The notes under the pieces are model-generated. The model was given only the letters and a program-made list of their open reading frames with translations, had not been told where the DNA came from and ran no database searches. A stretch of 64,000 nucleotides of DNA from Algoriphagus sp. Y33 (GTDB taxonomy: Bacteria; Bacteroidota; Bacteroidia; Cytophagales; Cyclobacteriaceae): positions 4,950,001-5,014,000 of the forward strand of contig NZ_CP061947.1 in NCBI RefSeq assembly GCF_014838715.1. Direction: 5' to 3'. Made by a program: the position numbers and the translations under genes. The first letter of the stretch is position 1. Each line of letters begins with the position of its first letter. Positions 43,830-53,021 of this stretch are shown in pieces.

Positions 43830-45203
43830 ATGAGAAAAACAGTAGTTCTTGATATCGTAGCACTTTCTCCCCGCATAATCGGAGAGCATACACCGTTCCT
43901 GAAAAAGTGGATTGAAAAAAGAAGGCAGGCAGTGGTTGAACCCGTTCTTCCGGCGGTAACTTGTTCTGCCCAATCGGTTTATTTGACAGGAAAAATGCCC
44001 AATGAAAACGGAATTGTGGGGAATGGCTGGTATTTTCAGGATGAGTGCGAAATCAAGTTTTGGCGTCAATCCAATAAATTGGTGCAGTCGCCGAAAGTTT
44101 GGGAAATACTTAAAAAAGAGGATCCCAACTTCACCGTGGCAAACATGTTCTGGTGGTACAATATGTATTCCAGTGTAGATTATGCGGTGACTCCAAGGCC
44201 ACTTTATTTGGCGGACGGGAGAAAAGAACCGGATTGTCATAGCCAGCCGATGGAATTACGTGATCGTCTTCAGAAAGAATTGGGACAGTTTCCGCTATTC
44301 TCTTTTTGGGGTCCAAATGCCAATATTGCCTCCAGCAAATGGATCGCTGAAGCTTCCAAGAAAGTGGATGAATGGCACAATCCCACGCTCAACCTGATTT
44401 ATATTCCGCATCTGGATTATTCTCTTCAGAAGTATGGAATTGATTTTGACAAAATCGGTAAGCACCTCAAAGAAGTAGATGAACTTGCCGAAGATTTGAT
44501 CACCTATTTCGAGAAGCAGGGAACTCAGGTAATTTTGCTATCTGAGTATGCTATCACATCAGTGAGTAAACCTATTCATCTCAATAGGATTTTTAGAAAT
44601 CAGGGCTGGATTCAGGTAAAGGATGAGCGGGGCCTGGAAACATTGGATGCGGGGACTTCTAAGGCTTTCGCGGTGGCGGATCATCAGGTGGCGCATGTGC
44701 ACGTCAATGATTTAAGCATTTTACCGCAGGTAAAGAAGATTCTGGAAAATACTCCGGGGGTGGAATTGGTGCTGGATGCACAAGGGAAAAAGAAGCACCA
44801 CATAGATCATGAACGCTCTGGCGATTTGGTCGTCATGGCAGACAAAGACTCCTGGTTTACCTATTATTTCTGGCTTGATGATGCCAAGGCTCCCGATTAT
44901 GCCCGCTGTGTGGATATCCACAAAAAGCCGGGTTATGATCCTGTGGAACTGGTTCTAAATCCGGACATCAAGATCCCCATGCTTACTGTCGGGTCAAAAG
45001 TCCTGAAGAAAAAGCTTGGTTTCCGATACCTGATGGATGTCATTCCGCTGGATGCTACTTTGGTGAAAGGCGCACATGGGAGGCTGAGCGAGGACGATTT
45101 GGACAAGCCTTTACTGGTAGCTGATGAATCACTTCTCAGCCAAAAGTCACTGCAACCGACGGATGTTTTTGAGGTGATCTTGACAGCTGTACGGGGAAAT
45201 TAA
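43830..45203 (+). CDS. eboF: EboF, nucleotide pyrophosphatase/alkaline phosphatase-family protein
   Basis: A 457-aa protein, cytoplasmic by lack of a signal peptide. TVVLDIVALSPRIIGEHTP with a metal Asp, PAVTCSAQSVYLTGKMPNEN with the nucleophile Thr/Ser region, YIPHLDYSLQKYG and SEYAITSVSKPIHLNR match the alkaline-phosphatase/NPP fold found as the last ebo gene. Probably hydrolyses a phosphoester or diphosphate of the ebo product. The operon ends here. Confidence 0.85.
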   Translation: MRKTVVLDIVALSPRIIGEHTPFLKKWIEKRRQAVVEPVLPAVTCSAQSVYLTGKMPNENGIVGNGWYFQDECEIKFWRQSNKLVQSPKVWEILKKEDPNFTVANMFWWYNMYSSVDYAVTPRPLYLADGRKEPDCHSQPMELRDRLQKELGQFPLFSFWGPNANIASSKWIAEASKKVDEWHNPTLNLIYIPHLDYSLQKYGIDFDKIGKHLKEVDELAEDLITYFEKQGTQVILLSEYAITSVSKPIHLNRIFRNQGWIQVKDERGLETLDAGTSKAFAVADHQVAHVHVNDLSILPQVKKILENTPGVELVLDAQGKKKHHIDHERSGDLVVMADKDSWFTYYFWLDDAKAPDYARCVDIHKKPGYDPVELVLNPDIKIPMLTVGSKVLKKKLGFRYLMDVIPLDATLVKGAHGRLSEDDLDKPLLVADESLLSQKSLQPTDVFEVILTAVRGN

Positions 45204-45278
45204 TTTGAGATTTAGGATTAGAAATTTGGCAGATTGTCCAAACCTTTTCTATTCCTTACTTTTGACAAAAACTCATTC

Positions 45279-46292
45279 ATGCGCAATTCCGGCTCTCAAT
45301 ATTTATATCTTTTACTTATTCTGCTGCTAGGCCTTGCCTGCGACAAAAAAGAAGAAAACTGTGAGCTGTCTCAGGAAATATTGGATCAAGATCTGACTGT
45401 AGAGGTTACCCGTCTGGAAAAAGAATTTTTCACTGCAAAATCAATAGGCGAATTAAATCATCTCTTTGAAGAACATCCGGAATTCGCCAAAGAATACCTA
45501 CAGATGGATCTCTATCCGAATTCTGACAATTTAGCTGAAGATCTTCTGACTATCCATCAAGATTCGTCCATGCGGATACTTTATGATTCAGTACAACAGG
45601 TATATGGTGATTTTTTAGAGGTGGAGAAAGAATTGGAAACAGCATTTAAAGCCATCAAGTATTACTTTCCCCAATTTCAAGTGCCAAAAGTCTACACTTT
45701 TGTATCAGGATTCAATTCTGACTTGATCGTTACGGATGAACTTATAGTCATTGGGCTGGATTATTTTCTCCCTCCCACACATACTTTCCAACCCGAGCTT
45801 CCCCGCTACATGGCTGAGCGGTATGACAAGCCTTTCATCGTTCCGATGATTGTGATGGCGATTTCGGCAAGATTTAATGAAACGAATCCTACGGACAATA
45901 CCCTCTTGGCGGAAATGATTTATTATGGTAAAACATATCATTTCACCAAAGCAATTCTTCCCTGCACTTCTGATCAATACATCATTGGATATACTCCCGA
46001 GGCAATCTCGGAGAGCTTCGACAATGAGGAATTAATCTGGTCCCACTTTGTGGAAAATGAATTGCTGTACGAGACCAACCCTTTTGAAATCAGAAAATAC
46101 ATCGGTGAAGCCCCCTTCACCGATGCGATCAGCACCAAGGCCCCCGGCAGATTGGGAAGATGGTTGGGTTGGAATATTGTGGATGATTATCAATTCAATC
46201 AAGATGTCCCTTTGGATGTGCTGATGGCTGAGCCCGATGCTGAGAAGATTTTCAGAGGATCAGGCTATAGACCTAGGGGGACAGGTTCCTGA
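45279..46292 (+). CDS. gldB: Gliding motility lipoprotein GldB
   Basis: A 337-aa lipoprotein from the ATG at 45279, which gives a signal peptide with lipobox LGLAC (Cys21); an upstream TTG at 45234 would hide it. Conserved features: VTRLEKEFF, YFPQFQVPKVYTFVSGFNSD, GLDYFLPP and WFNE-like EAPFTDAISTKAPGRLGRW with WLGWNIVDDY. GldB is needed for gliding and type IX secretion function in Flavobacterium. Here it stands outside other gld genes. Confidence 0.88.
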   Translation: MRNSGSQYLYLLLILLLGLACDKKEENCELSQEILDQDLTVEVTRLEKEFFTAKSIGELNHLFEEHPEFAKEYLQMDLYPNSDNLAEDLLTIHQDSSMRILYDSVQQVYGDFLEVEKELETAFKAIKYYFPQFQVPKVYTFVSGFNSDLIVTDELIVIGLDYFLPPTHTFQPELPRYMAERYDKPFIVPMIVMAISARFNETNPTDNTLLAEMIYYGKTYHFTKAILPCTSDQYIIGYTPEAISESFDNEELIWSHFVENELLYETNPFEIRKYIGEAPFTDAISTKAPGRLGRWLGWNIVDDYQFNQDVPLDVLMAEPDAEKIFRGSGYRPRGTGS

Positions 46293-46314
46293 GAAGTTAA
46301 AAAATGGAAATAAA

Positions 46315-46343
46315 AAAGCGGACTTCTAACAGAAACCCGCTTT
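46315..46343. terminator. Bidirectional terminator
   Basis: Outer stem AAAGCGG / CCGCTTT and inner stem TTCT / AGAA around loop AAC. On the minus strand it is followed by seven T, 20 bases after the fasciclin stop; it also faces gldB. Confidence 0.75.
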
Positions 46344-46362
46344 CAAACTAACCCACCCTTCT

Positions 46363-47319
46363 TTATTCCGGTATTATTACTTGATCTATTACATGGATAA
46401 CTCCGTTAGTTGCATGTATATTAAGCATAGATGCTACTAACCCCCTCTCGTTTATCGTTAAGCCGGGAAGATCAACCGTCAATGTTTCACCTTCAAGTAG
46501 CGTAGGGAGAGTTGCTCCGTCCCTTAAATCCTGAGAGAAAGCTCTAGAAGGAACTACGTGATACAGTAAAACATTCGTCAATACATCTAATGGAATATCC
46601 TCTACGCCATCTACTCCCAACGCAACATATAAATCTTCAAATGCTGCATCTGTAGGTGCAAAAACTGTCAAATTATCTTCCACTCCTCCACTTACGGCAT
46701 CTACCAAATCAGCTCTGGTAAGTGCTGCTACTAATTGTGTAAACTCCGGAGTTGAAGCTGTGGTATTTTCTACAGCAATTTCAGCAATACTCATGGTCGG
46801 TGCAGTAATTACATAATCCAATGTATGGATCACCCCATTGCTTGCCATTTTATCTACTGCTGTTACCATAGCGTTTCCATTGATCCAAACTCTCCCATCA
46901 GGATCGATACTGATATAAAACTTATCCCCTGACAATGGGGTGACCGCACCAGCTTCCACATCCCCGGAAGCGATATTCCCTGACGCTACATGATAGCTTA
47001 AGGTATTGGCCAAATCTGAACCGCCAATCAGTTCATCAGATGTTAAACCGTTGTCTGACAGAAAATCACCAAAGGCATCGTTGGTAGGCGCAAAAACAGT
47101 GAAGGGACCTGCAGCACTTAGATCATCATCCAGTCCTGCTGCAACCACTGCGGTAGCAAGCGTGTTGAAGTTACTGTCACCTCCTAATACCTCTACGACA
47201 TTAGCCTGTTCTGGCATAGGTTCATCATCCTCATCATCACAGGATGTAAATACAATCATGACCATCATCGCAAGTGAAAGCGAAAGATATCGCCATAGAT
47301 TCAAATTGAAATTCTTCAT
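46363..47319 (-). CDS. Fasciclin-domain lipoprotein (two domains)
   Basis: A 318-aa lipoprotein from the ATG at 47319; an upstream in-frame Met at 47376 would hide the signal peptide. Lipobox FTSC near residue 26, followed by an acidic DDEDDEP linker. Two FAS1 domains: residues about 43-170 (GPFTVFAPTNDAF, VIHTLDYVI) and 185-317 (NLTVFAPTDAAFEDLYVAL, VIHVIDQVIIPE). FAS1 proteins act in adhesion and matrix contacts. Single gene. Confidence 0.9.
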   Translation of the reverse strand: MKNFNLNLWRYLSLSLAMMVMIVFTSCDDEDDEPMPEQANVVEVLGGDSNFNTLATAVVAAGLDDDLSAAGPFTVFAPTNDAFGDFLSDNGLTSDELIGGSDLANTLSYHVASGNIASGDVEAGAVTPLSGDKFYISIDPDGRVWINGNAMVTAVDKMASNGVIHTLDYVITAPTMSIAEIAVENTTASTPEFTQLVAALTRADLVDAVSGGVEDNLTVFAPTDAAFEDLYVALGVDGVEDIPLDVLTNVLLYHVVPSRAFSQDLRDGATLPTLLEGETLTVDLPGLTINERGLVASMLNIHATNGVIHVIDQVIIPE

Positions 47320-47526
47320 GTTAGTTGGTTTAAGGTTAAGTATTAAGTTGGATAAATGAAACCGGCTAACAAGCAAATGGTTTTGTGCTCTATGGATTTT
47401 TTTTGAAAAAGGGCTGGGTTTACAAAGGTTATAATCAACCTACTATGAGTAGAAAAAACTTCCTAAAGCGGGTTTATTCTAGAGTAATGAGCTAAAAATG
47501 CATGATAAATATGCCGAAAATTTACC

Positions 47527-48750
47527 TTACGCCATTAAATAAAATTTTTTATCCGAGGTACCAGAAGGATTGTTAGTTGGTTCCAATGCCTGAATCAAAT
47601 GGAAAACTGCCTGCTCTTTAGTAAAATACTGTGCTGCCAATTTTCTGGAATTCTGGCTCATTTTTGTGAGTTCTGACGGGTTTTCCTCCAGTTTTTCAAG
47701 CTGTAAAAAGGCAGATTCAATTTTAGACGGTAGGCAAGAAACACCCAATTGATATGTTTTTACCAAATCATAAACCCATCCTTTATGATTGATCAAAATC
47801 GCCTTGCCGGCAGCCAAGGCATCAAAAAATTTATTTGGGCTGTTGGTTTTCAGTACGGGTAAATGAGCGAAAGATATCCATGCAAAGTCTGCCAAACTGA
47901 GCACTTCATTGACTTTTTCCTTGGAGCCATATGGAATAAAATGAACCTGAGAAAGGGATTTTTCCTCAGCCGTTTTTCTAAGTTGCTCTTTGCTACTCCC
48001 ATTCCCCATAATCAAAAACTGCCAGTCTTTACCTTTATTTCTGGCCATTTGGGCAAGATCAAGCAGTTCATTCACCGCATTTACCTTCCCCAAGGCTCCT
48101 GTATAAGCGATAGTCAACCTATCCTTCAGTCCGTATTTTAGGAGCAGATTTCCAGTCTTTTCCATTGGGAAAAATCTATCGAAATCCGAGAAATTTGGGA
48201 TCAAATGAATCTGTTGTTGTGGAGCCACTTTCCGCAAATGATCAGCAATTCCATGGGACAGTGCGACCAAGCTTAAAGCTTGCCCATAGATCTTTTTCTC
48301 CAGCGAAAACAAATTTCTTTTCAATATAGAATTCTTGATTGCCCCTACTTCTATGGGAGCTTGGGGCCATAGATCCCGAACTTCAAAAATGTAGGGGATA
48401 GCCAAGTTCTTCTTCGCCCAGAGTCCAAGTAAGCCCGTGGTCAGCGGGGTGGACGTGACATATAGCAAATCTGGGCGTGGAAGTTTTCTAATAAGCTTTT
48501 TGGCTTGACGAACGTAGCTTAGAAAAGACAACACACGCTTTAAAAACCCAAATTTCTGATCATAATCCACCGGTAAATAGTGTACTTTGATTCCGTCAAT
48601 CCATCGCTGATCGTAGCCGGCTTGAGTACCTCCTGTGATCAGCTCTACCTCACATCCTGCATCCACCAGCCCTTTGGCTAAGTGATAGGAGCGCACCGCC
48701 CCACCTTCGGCCGGAGTTCTGAAATATTGATGGACATAAATAATCCTCAT
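47527..48750 (-). CDS. Glycosyltransferase family 4 protein
   Basis: A 407-aa GT-B glycosyltransferase similar to WbuB. Start at 48750, which forms an ATGA overlap with the upstream asnB stop. N-terminal IYVHQYFRTPAEGGAVRSYH, then FEVRDLWPQAPIEVGAIKN, LTIAYTGALGKVN and PNKFFDALAAGKAILIN with the donor-binding Glu-type region. Acts probably on a polysaccharide or lipid-linked glycan. Co-transcribed with nth and asnB. Confidence 0.9.
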   Translation of the reverse strand: MRIIYVHQYFRTPAEGGAVRSYHLAKGLVDAGCEVELITGGTQAGYDQRWIDGIKVHYLPVDYDQKFGFLKRVLSFLSYVRQAKKLIRKLPRPDLLYVTSTPLTTGLLGLWAKKNLAIPYIFEVRDLWPQAPIEVGAIKNSILKRNLFSLEKKIYGQALSLVALSHGIADHLRKVAPQQQIHLIPNFSDFDRFFPMEKTGNLLLKYGLKDRLTIAYTGALGKVNAVNELLDLAQMARNKGKDWQFLIMGNGSSKEQLRKTAEEKSLSQVHFIPYGSKEKVNEVLSLADFAWISFAHLPVLKTNSPNKFFDALAAGKAILINHKGWVYDLVKTYQLGVSCLPSKIESAFLQLEKLEENPSELTKMSQNSRKLAAQYFTKEQAVFHLIQALEPTNNPSGTSDKKFYLMA

Positions 48751-50522
48751 AGCTTGTGCAATTTCACCCATTCAGCCAGAAGAAACAGATTGTAAAGTGT
48801 TAAAAAGTTAAGCTTGGTACCAAGTTCAGGCTCAGCGGCAAGCAACCTCATCTTAGGAGGAAAAAGCTCTCCATGGCTTTTCTCGAATACTTTGATAGAG
48901 TCAAAAATGCGTCTGGAAAATTCGCCATTCTCTGCAAACCATTCTTTCAAAGGAAGTCCAAAGCCCATTTTCTTACGTTCAGCGATCCAAGCTAAACCCT
49001 GTTCGTCCAGAAATCTTTTGATCCAAGGCTTCCCTCTCAACGTTTTTTCACCCTTCACATTTTTCCACAAATCCAGCATTCCGGTATCCAAATAGGGCGA
49101 CCTACCTTCTATGCTCTGTGCCATCAAGGCATTGTCATGGATTTTCAACACATCTTGAACCAAATATACCTGCCGATCAAACTCAAGCATCTGTGTGTAT
49201 TCAGTCAGATTTCCATTGAAAATCCTTTCGTAGTCTTCTGCCAAGTCATTTGGAACAGTATCCAATCCAGAGAAATTCAGAAAAGTCTTCTGAGAATTGG
49301 AATCTATAGCTGAGATAAATTTTTGATAGCTCCGGCCAAGTGGGAGTTTTCGAAGAACACCCTGAAATCTCAGTAGGATATCCTTGTGCCTTTGGTAAGC
49401 GTCAAAAGCCTTATGCCGCTGATATCCTCCCCAAAGCTCATCTGCCCCAGCTCCCGAAATCAGTACCCTGACTGATTTTTTAGCTTCCTTCCCAATCATC
49501 CAAGTCAGAAAACCAGCAGAATCTCCTATAGGTTGATCCACACTTTGAAGGTAGTCACCCCAATTTTCCCAGAATGTGTCCTGATCGATTTCTATAAGAT
49601 GATGATTGCTGGGAAATTGTGTTGTGAAGCGCCTTGCCGCATCTCCATCTCCGTATTTCTTTCGATATTTTGGCTCCACTTGAATGGTAAATGAAGACAG
49701 GGGAATCCCCATCTCCTTATACCAAATCGCATACAGCAATGAGCTATCAGCCCCCCCACTCAGTTGCATTCCTACCGGCACATCAGCGTGAAATTGATTT
49801 AGAACAGCATCAGTAAGCAACTCCCTGAACCTATCAAAAGTCGGTTCCAAATTGGGACTGGACTCAGTCTGTATATGATCCTGGCGGAAAGCCAAGTGAT
49901 TCAAAACCTTACTATATCGCCCGGGTTTCCATTCATGAATCCCGCGGAAAAAGGTATTTCCCGGCAGAGGGACCCTGAGGTAAAAATACGGATCAAATTG
50001 TCTCGCCTCAAGTGGTGTTTTTTTTATTGTTTGAATGCTACTGGACACAGAGGAAAAAATCAGAGTATCTGGATCTTGGGCATAATAAAGCGGCTTTTCT
50101 CCGTTTTTATCCCGGGCTACCAACAGAGTTCTTTCTGTCAAATCCACAAAAATCAAAGCAAACATCCCCTGCAGTTTCTCCAATCCCTGTACTCCAAAAA
50201 TGCTCAACACATGCAATACGACCTCGGTATCGGAGTGTGTGGTAAAAGTTACACCATCCTGAATGAGCAGGTTACGGATTTCCTGAAAATTGTAAAGCTC
50301 CCCATTCCAAATCAGCAAAGACCTACCATCGGGAGACCAAAAAGGCTGATCCGCTTCTGCTCCTGTGTGTAAGATTTTCAGCCGGTTGACCCCGATCCAA
50401 AGTCCCGGCCATGGACTGAAGCTTGCTTGCTGATCAGGTCCGCGATACTGACTTTGCCGAAGCATGCCATTAATCGCCTCCTCATTCGCTTCCTTACCCC
50501 AGATCAGATGGATTCCGCACAT
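48747..50522 (-). CDS. asnB: Asparagine synthase (glutamine-hydrolysing)
   Basis: A 591-aa protein with an N-terminal class II glutaminase domain (catalytic Cys2, MCGIHLIWG; QYRGPDQQ; WNGELYNFQE) and a C-terminal synthetase domain with the PP-loop LSGGADSSLLYAI and ISGAGADELWGGYQRH. It transfers amide nitrogen to Asp, or in glycan clusters to uronic-acid-type substrates. Joined by TAATG to nth and by ATGA to the glycosyltransferase, so a cell-surface glycan role is plausible. Confidence 0.9.
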   Translation of the reverse strand: MCGIHLIWGKEANEEAINGMLRQSQYRGPDQQASFSPWPGLWIGVNRLKILHTGAEADQPFWSPDGRSLLIWNGELYNFQEIRNLLIQDGVTFTTHSDTEVVLHVLSIFGVQGLEKLQGMFALIFVDLTERTLLVARDKNGEKPLYYAQDPDTLIFSSVSSSIQTIKKTPLEARQFDPYFYLRVPLPGNTFFRGIHEWKPGRYSKVLNHLAFRQDHIQTESSPNLEPTFDRFRELLTDAVLNQFHADVPVGMQLSGGADSSLLYAIWYKEMGIPLSSFTIQVEPKYRKKYGDGDAARRFTTQFPSNHHLIEIDQDTFWENWGDYLQSVDQPIGDSAGFLTWMIGKEAKKSVRVLISGAGADELWGGYQRHKAFDAYQRHKDILLRFQGVLRKLPLGRSYQKFISAIDSNSQKTFLNFSGLDTVPNDLAEDYERIFNGNLTEYTQMLEFDRQVYLVQDVLKIHDNALMAQSIEGRSPYLDTGMLDLWKNVKGEKTLRGKPWIKRFLDEQGLAWIAERKKMGFGLPLKEWFAENGEFSRRIFDSIKVFEKSHGELFPPKMRLLAAEPELGTKLNFLTLYNLFLLAEWVKLHKL

Positions 50523-51193
50523 TACCCTTCTGTTTCGGCTTTGGTGATTTTCCCCTGATTTTTCTCAAAATACCGACACAGGTGAGTCAATGTACATTCT
50601 TTACATTTTGGTCTTCGTGCCAAGCAAACATACCTACCATGCAAAATCAACCAGTGATGTGCGATGTGCACATACTCCTTGGGAATATGGCGGATAAGCT
50701 GCTTCTCTACTTCTAAAGGAGTTTTTGCCGTCTGAGAAACTAGTCCTAATCGCTTGGAAACGCGAAAAACATGGGTATCCACCGCCATATTTGGTTGGTT
50801 CCAGACCACCGAAGTAATCACATTTGCAGTCTTCCGTCCCACACCGGGAAGTTTGATCAGTTCAGGGACAGTAGAGGGGACTTCGCTCCCAAAATCCTCC
50901 ACAAGCATTTTGCCCAAGCCCAATAGATGCTTAGTCTTATTGTTTGGATAAGAAACGGTTCTGATGTAGGGAAAGAGCTCGTCAAAATTCGATGCTGCCA
51001 AAAACTCAGGTGCTGGAAAATCCCGAAAAAGTGCGGGAGTAACTAAGTTAATACGCTTATCTGTACATTGAGCTGAAAGTACGACTGCCACTAACAGCTG
51101 AAAGGGATTTTCATACTGAAGTTCAGTCTCCGCAATAGGCATATTCTCACGGAAATGATTGATGATGGCTTCGTATCTTTCTTTTTTCAGCAT
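50522..51193 (-). CDS. nth: Endonuclease III
   Basis: A 223-aa base-excision-repair glycosylase/AP lyase for oxidised pyrimidines. Helix-hairpin-helix with LPGVGRKTANVI, catalytic Lys121 and Asp139 (VDTHVFRV), and the iron-sulfur loop C190-x6-C197-x2-C200-x5-C206. Its stop overlaps the asnB start (TAATG), an odd functional pairing. Confidence 0.95.
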   Translation of the reverse strand: MLKKERYEAIINHFRENMPIAETELQYENPFQLLVAVVLSAQCTDKRINLVTPALFRDFPAPEFLAASNFDELFPYIRTVSYPNNKTKHLLGLGKMLVEDFGSEVPSTVPELIKLPGVGRKTANVITSVVWNQPNMAVDTHVFRVSKRLGLVSQTAKTPLEVEKQLIRHIPKEYVHIAHHWLILHGRYVCLARRPKCKECTLTHLCRYFEKNQGKITKAETEG

Positions 51194-51779
51194 TTTCTTG
51201 AGCGTTTTTCACCGGTAAGTCCAAAGGGATTTGCACAGTTAAGCACTGTATTTATCCATTTTGCTTTTCCAGAAAGTAAATCTATTTTGAATTTTCATTC
51301 TAATTAGGGAACTCCCTAATGCATGTATCAATTCTGATCTCTAAGCACAACGCTAATTTAAAAGATGCATACACCAATCCCATTGTCGGTGAAAAAATAG
51401 ATCGAATAATCTGTATATCCGTTTTTCTACCAATTAAAGAAGCATAAAGTAATATAGGACTTGGAAATCCCGCTAGCCATCGGGACATTGAGGCTACTTG
51501 GGCCTGCCTCGCTGTGGCGGGTCACCCGTCATCCCCACCTGAAGGGCAGGGGTCTTCCAGCAAGCAAACCAAAGAAATTAATGCCACTGGCATCATTGCG
51601 GATACTCATATTGAATAATATTACATGCGACTAGAAAGTTACCATAAAACCAGATTTGTAAACAGTTGATATTCGAATTTGCTTAGAATGAAGCTGAAAT
51701 ATTGACTATTGGGTGAATTGTATTGCCAAGTGGTTTTTTGGTGAATACATAAAGTTTAAATTCGGGAAATCACCGGCTA
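51194..51779. other. Non-coding spacer with repeat B
   Basis: About 590 bp without a credible gene. It contains repeat B copy 4 (51485-51604, minus) and leads directly into a repeat A copy. Confidence 0.5.
51485..51604 (-). repeat. Repeat B copy 4
   Basis: The longest copy. Minus strand: ATCCGCAATGATGCCAGTGG, CATTAATTTCTTTGGTTTGC, TTGCTGGAAGACC, two inner inverted repeats (CCTGCCCTTCAGG-type, and GACGGGTGACCCGCC), GGCAGGCCCAAGTAGCCTCA. Shares all modules with copy 1 except the inserted hairpin. Confidence 0.6.
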
Positions 51780-51890
51780 TGAAACCGAGCCTGCCTGGGG
51801 CAGACAGGCAGGCCGAGGACGACACACACTGGGAAGATTATCAACCCTGCTAGATTCCGTGTGGCCTTTAAAAAACCGAATTATATTCAC
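51780..51890 (+). repeat. Repeat A copy (P1 peptidase leader)
   Basis: TGAAACCGAGCCTGCCTGGG, palindromic middle GCCTGCCTGGGGCAGACAGG, ACACACTGGGAAGATTATCA, TAGATTCCGTGTGGCCTTTA, A-rich stretch and CAC before the ATG at 51891. It matches the minus-strand copy at 57642-57740 closely, including the CACACTGGG module. Confidence 0.72.
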
Positions 51891-53009
51891 ATGAAAAAAA
51901 CCTGCTTTCTGATTATCCTATTAATTTTCTCTGTCTTCAGCTTATTTGCCCAAGAAAGACCCCGGGAAAAAGGAATCATTTTCGGTGTCCTTCCTACGGG
52001 TGCGCTAAATGCTATTACCGATGTACACGGTGTGAAAGTGGGACACTTCACCAAAATAGAAGGCAACAATATCCGCACGGGAGTAACGGCAATTTTGCCC
52101 CATGATGGAAATGTTTTTCAGCAAAAAGTCCCTGCTGCTATTTACGTAGGCAATGGATTTGGGAAACTGGCAGGAACTACTCAGGTGGAAGAGCTTGGCA
52201 ACATTGAGACGCCGATTATTCTTACCAATACGTTGAGTGTAGCAGCCGGAATCGAAGGAGTAGTCCGATATTCTTTGACACAAGAAGGAAATGAAAATGT
52301 ACAGTCGGTGAATGCTCTGGTAGGAGAGACCAATGATGGCTACCTGAATGATATCCGGGGAATGCATATTTCCCCAGCGGAAGTAATTGAAACAATAAAG
52401 TCTGCCAAGACGGGAAAAGTCGATGAAGGAAACGTAGGTGCAGGGACAGGCACGGTTTGTTTTGGCTGGAAAGGAGGTATAGGTACCTCTTCCCGCAAAC
52501 TGCCGGAAAATCTCGGAGGGTACACGATTGGAGTATTGGTTCAAACCAATTTTGGAGGAAATCTTCAGATCGATGGTGTGGCTGTCGGCGAAAAATTGGG
52601 TAAATATCCCTTTCGGGATGCATTGGAAAAATCTGATGGAAGCTGCATGATCGTGGTGGCTACAGATGCACCTGTATTGGAAAGAAATCTCGAACGCATG
52701 GCAAAGCGTGCTATGATGGGCTTGGCAAAAACCGGAGGGATCGCTTCCAATGGCTCCGGAGATTACGTGATTGCTTTCAGTACAGCTGAAGGACTTCGCA
52801 TACCATACTCTTCAGAAAATGGAGCATTGGAATCAGCAGTTTATGTAAGAAATGATGATATGTCAGGCTTGTTTATGGCAGTGATAGAAGCGACGGAAGA
52901 GGCGATTATCAATTCCTTATTTGCTGCGCAAAGTATGGAAGGAAGAGATGGGCACAGTGTCCGGCAATTGCCAATCGACCAAGTGATGACCTTGATGAAG
53001 CAAAACTAA
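51891..53009 (+). CDS. P1 family peptidase (DmpA-type)
   Basis: A 372-aa N-terminal-nucleophile peptidase from the ATG at 51891, with a signal peptide (FLIILLIFSVFSLFAQ). Conserved DVHGVKVGHFTKIEG, RTGVTAILPHDGN, NAIGNG-like VGNGFGKLAGTTQVEEL, GTVCFGWKGGIGTSSRKL with the autocatalytic Gly-Thr/Ser region, and NGSGDYVIAFST. Aminopeptidase activity on D- or beta-amino-acid peptides is known in the family. Exported. Confidence 0.9.
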   Translation: MKKTCFLIILLIFSVFSLFAQERPREKGIIFGVLPTGALNAITDVHGVKVGHFTKIEGNNIRTGVTAILPHDGNVFQQKVPAAIYVGNGFGKLAGTTQVEELGNIETPIILTNTLSVAAGIEGVVRYSLTQEGNENVQSVNALVGETNDGYLNDIRGMHISPAEVIETIKSAKTGKVDEGNVGAGTGTVCFGWKGGIGTSSRKLPENLGGYTIGVLVQTNFGGNLQIDGVAVGEKLGKYPFRDALEKSDGSCMIVVATDAPVLERNLERMAKRAMMGLAKTGGIASNGSGDYVIAFSTAEGLRIPYSSENGALESAVYVRNDDMSGLFMAVIEATEEAIINSLFAAQSMEGRDGHSVRQLPIDQVMTLMKQN

Positions 53010-53021
53010 ACCAAGAGCTAA

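Noticed and set aside
51300..51488. 62-codon minus-strand frame
   Set aside because: No homology features; lies beside repeat B in a spacer.
52005..52623. Two long minus-strand frames
   Set aside because: Antisense to the P1 peptidase gene.
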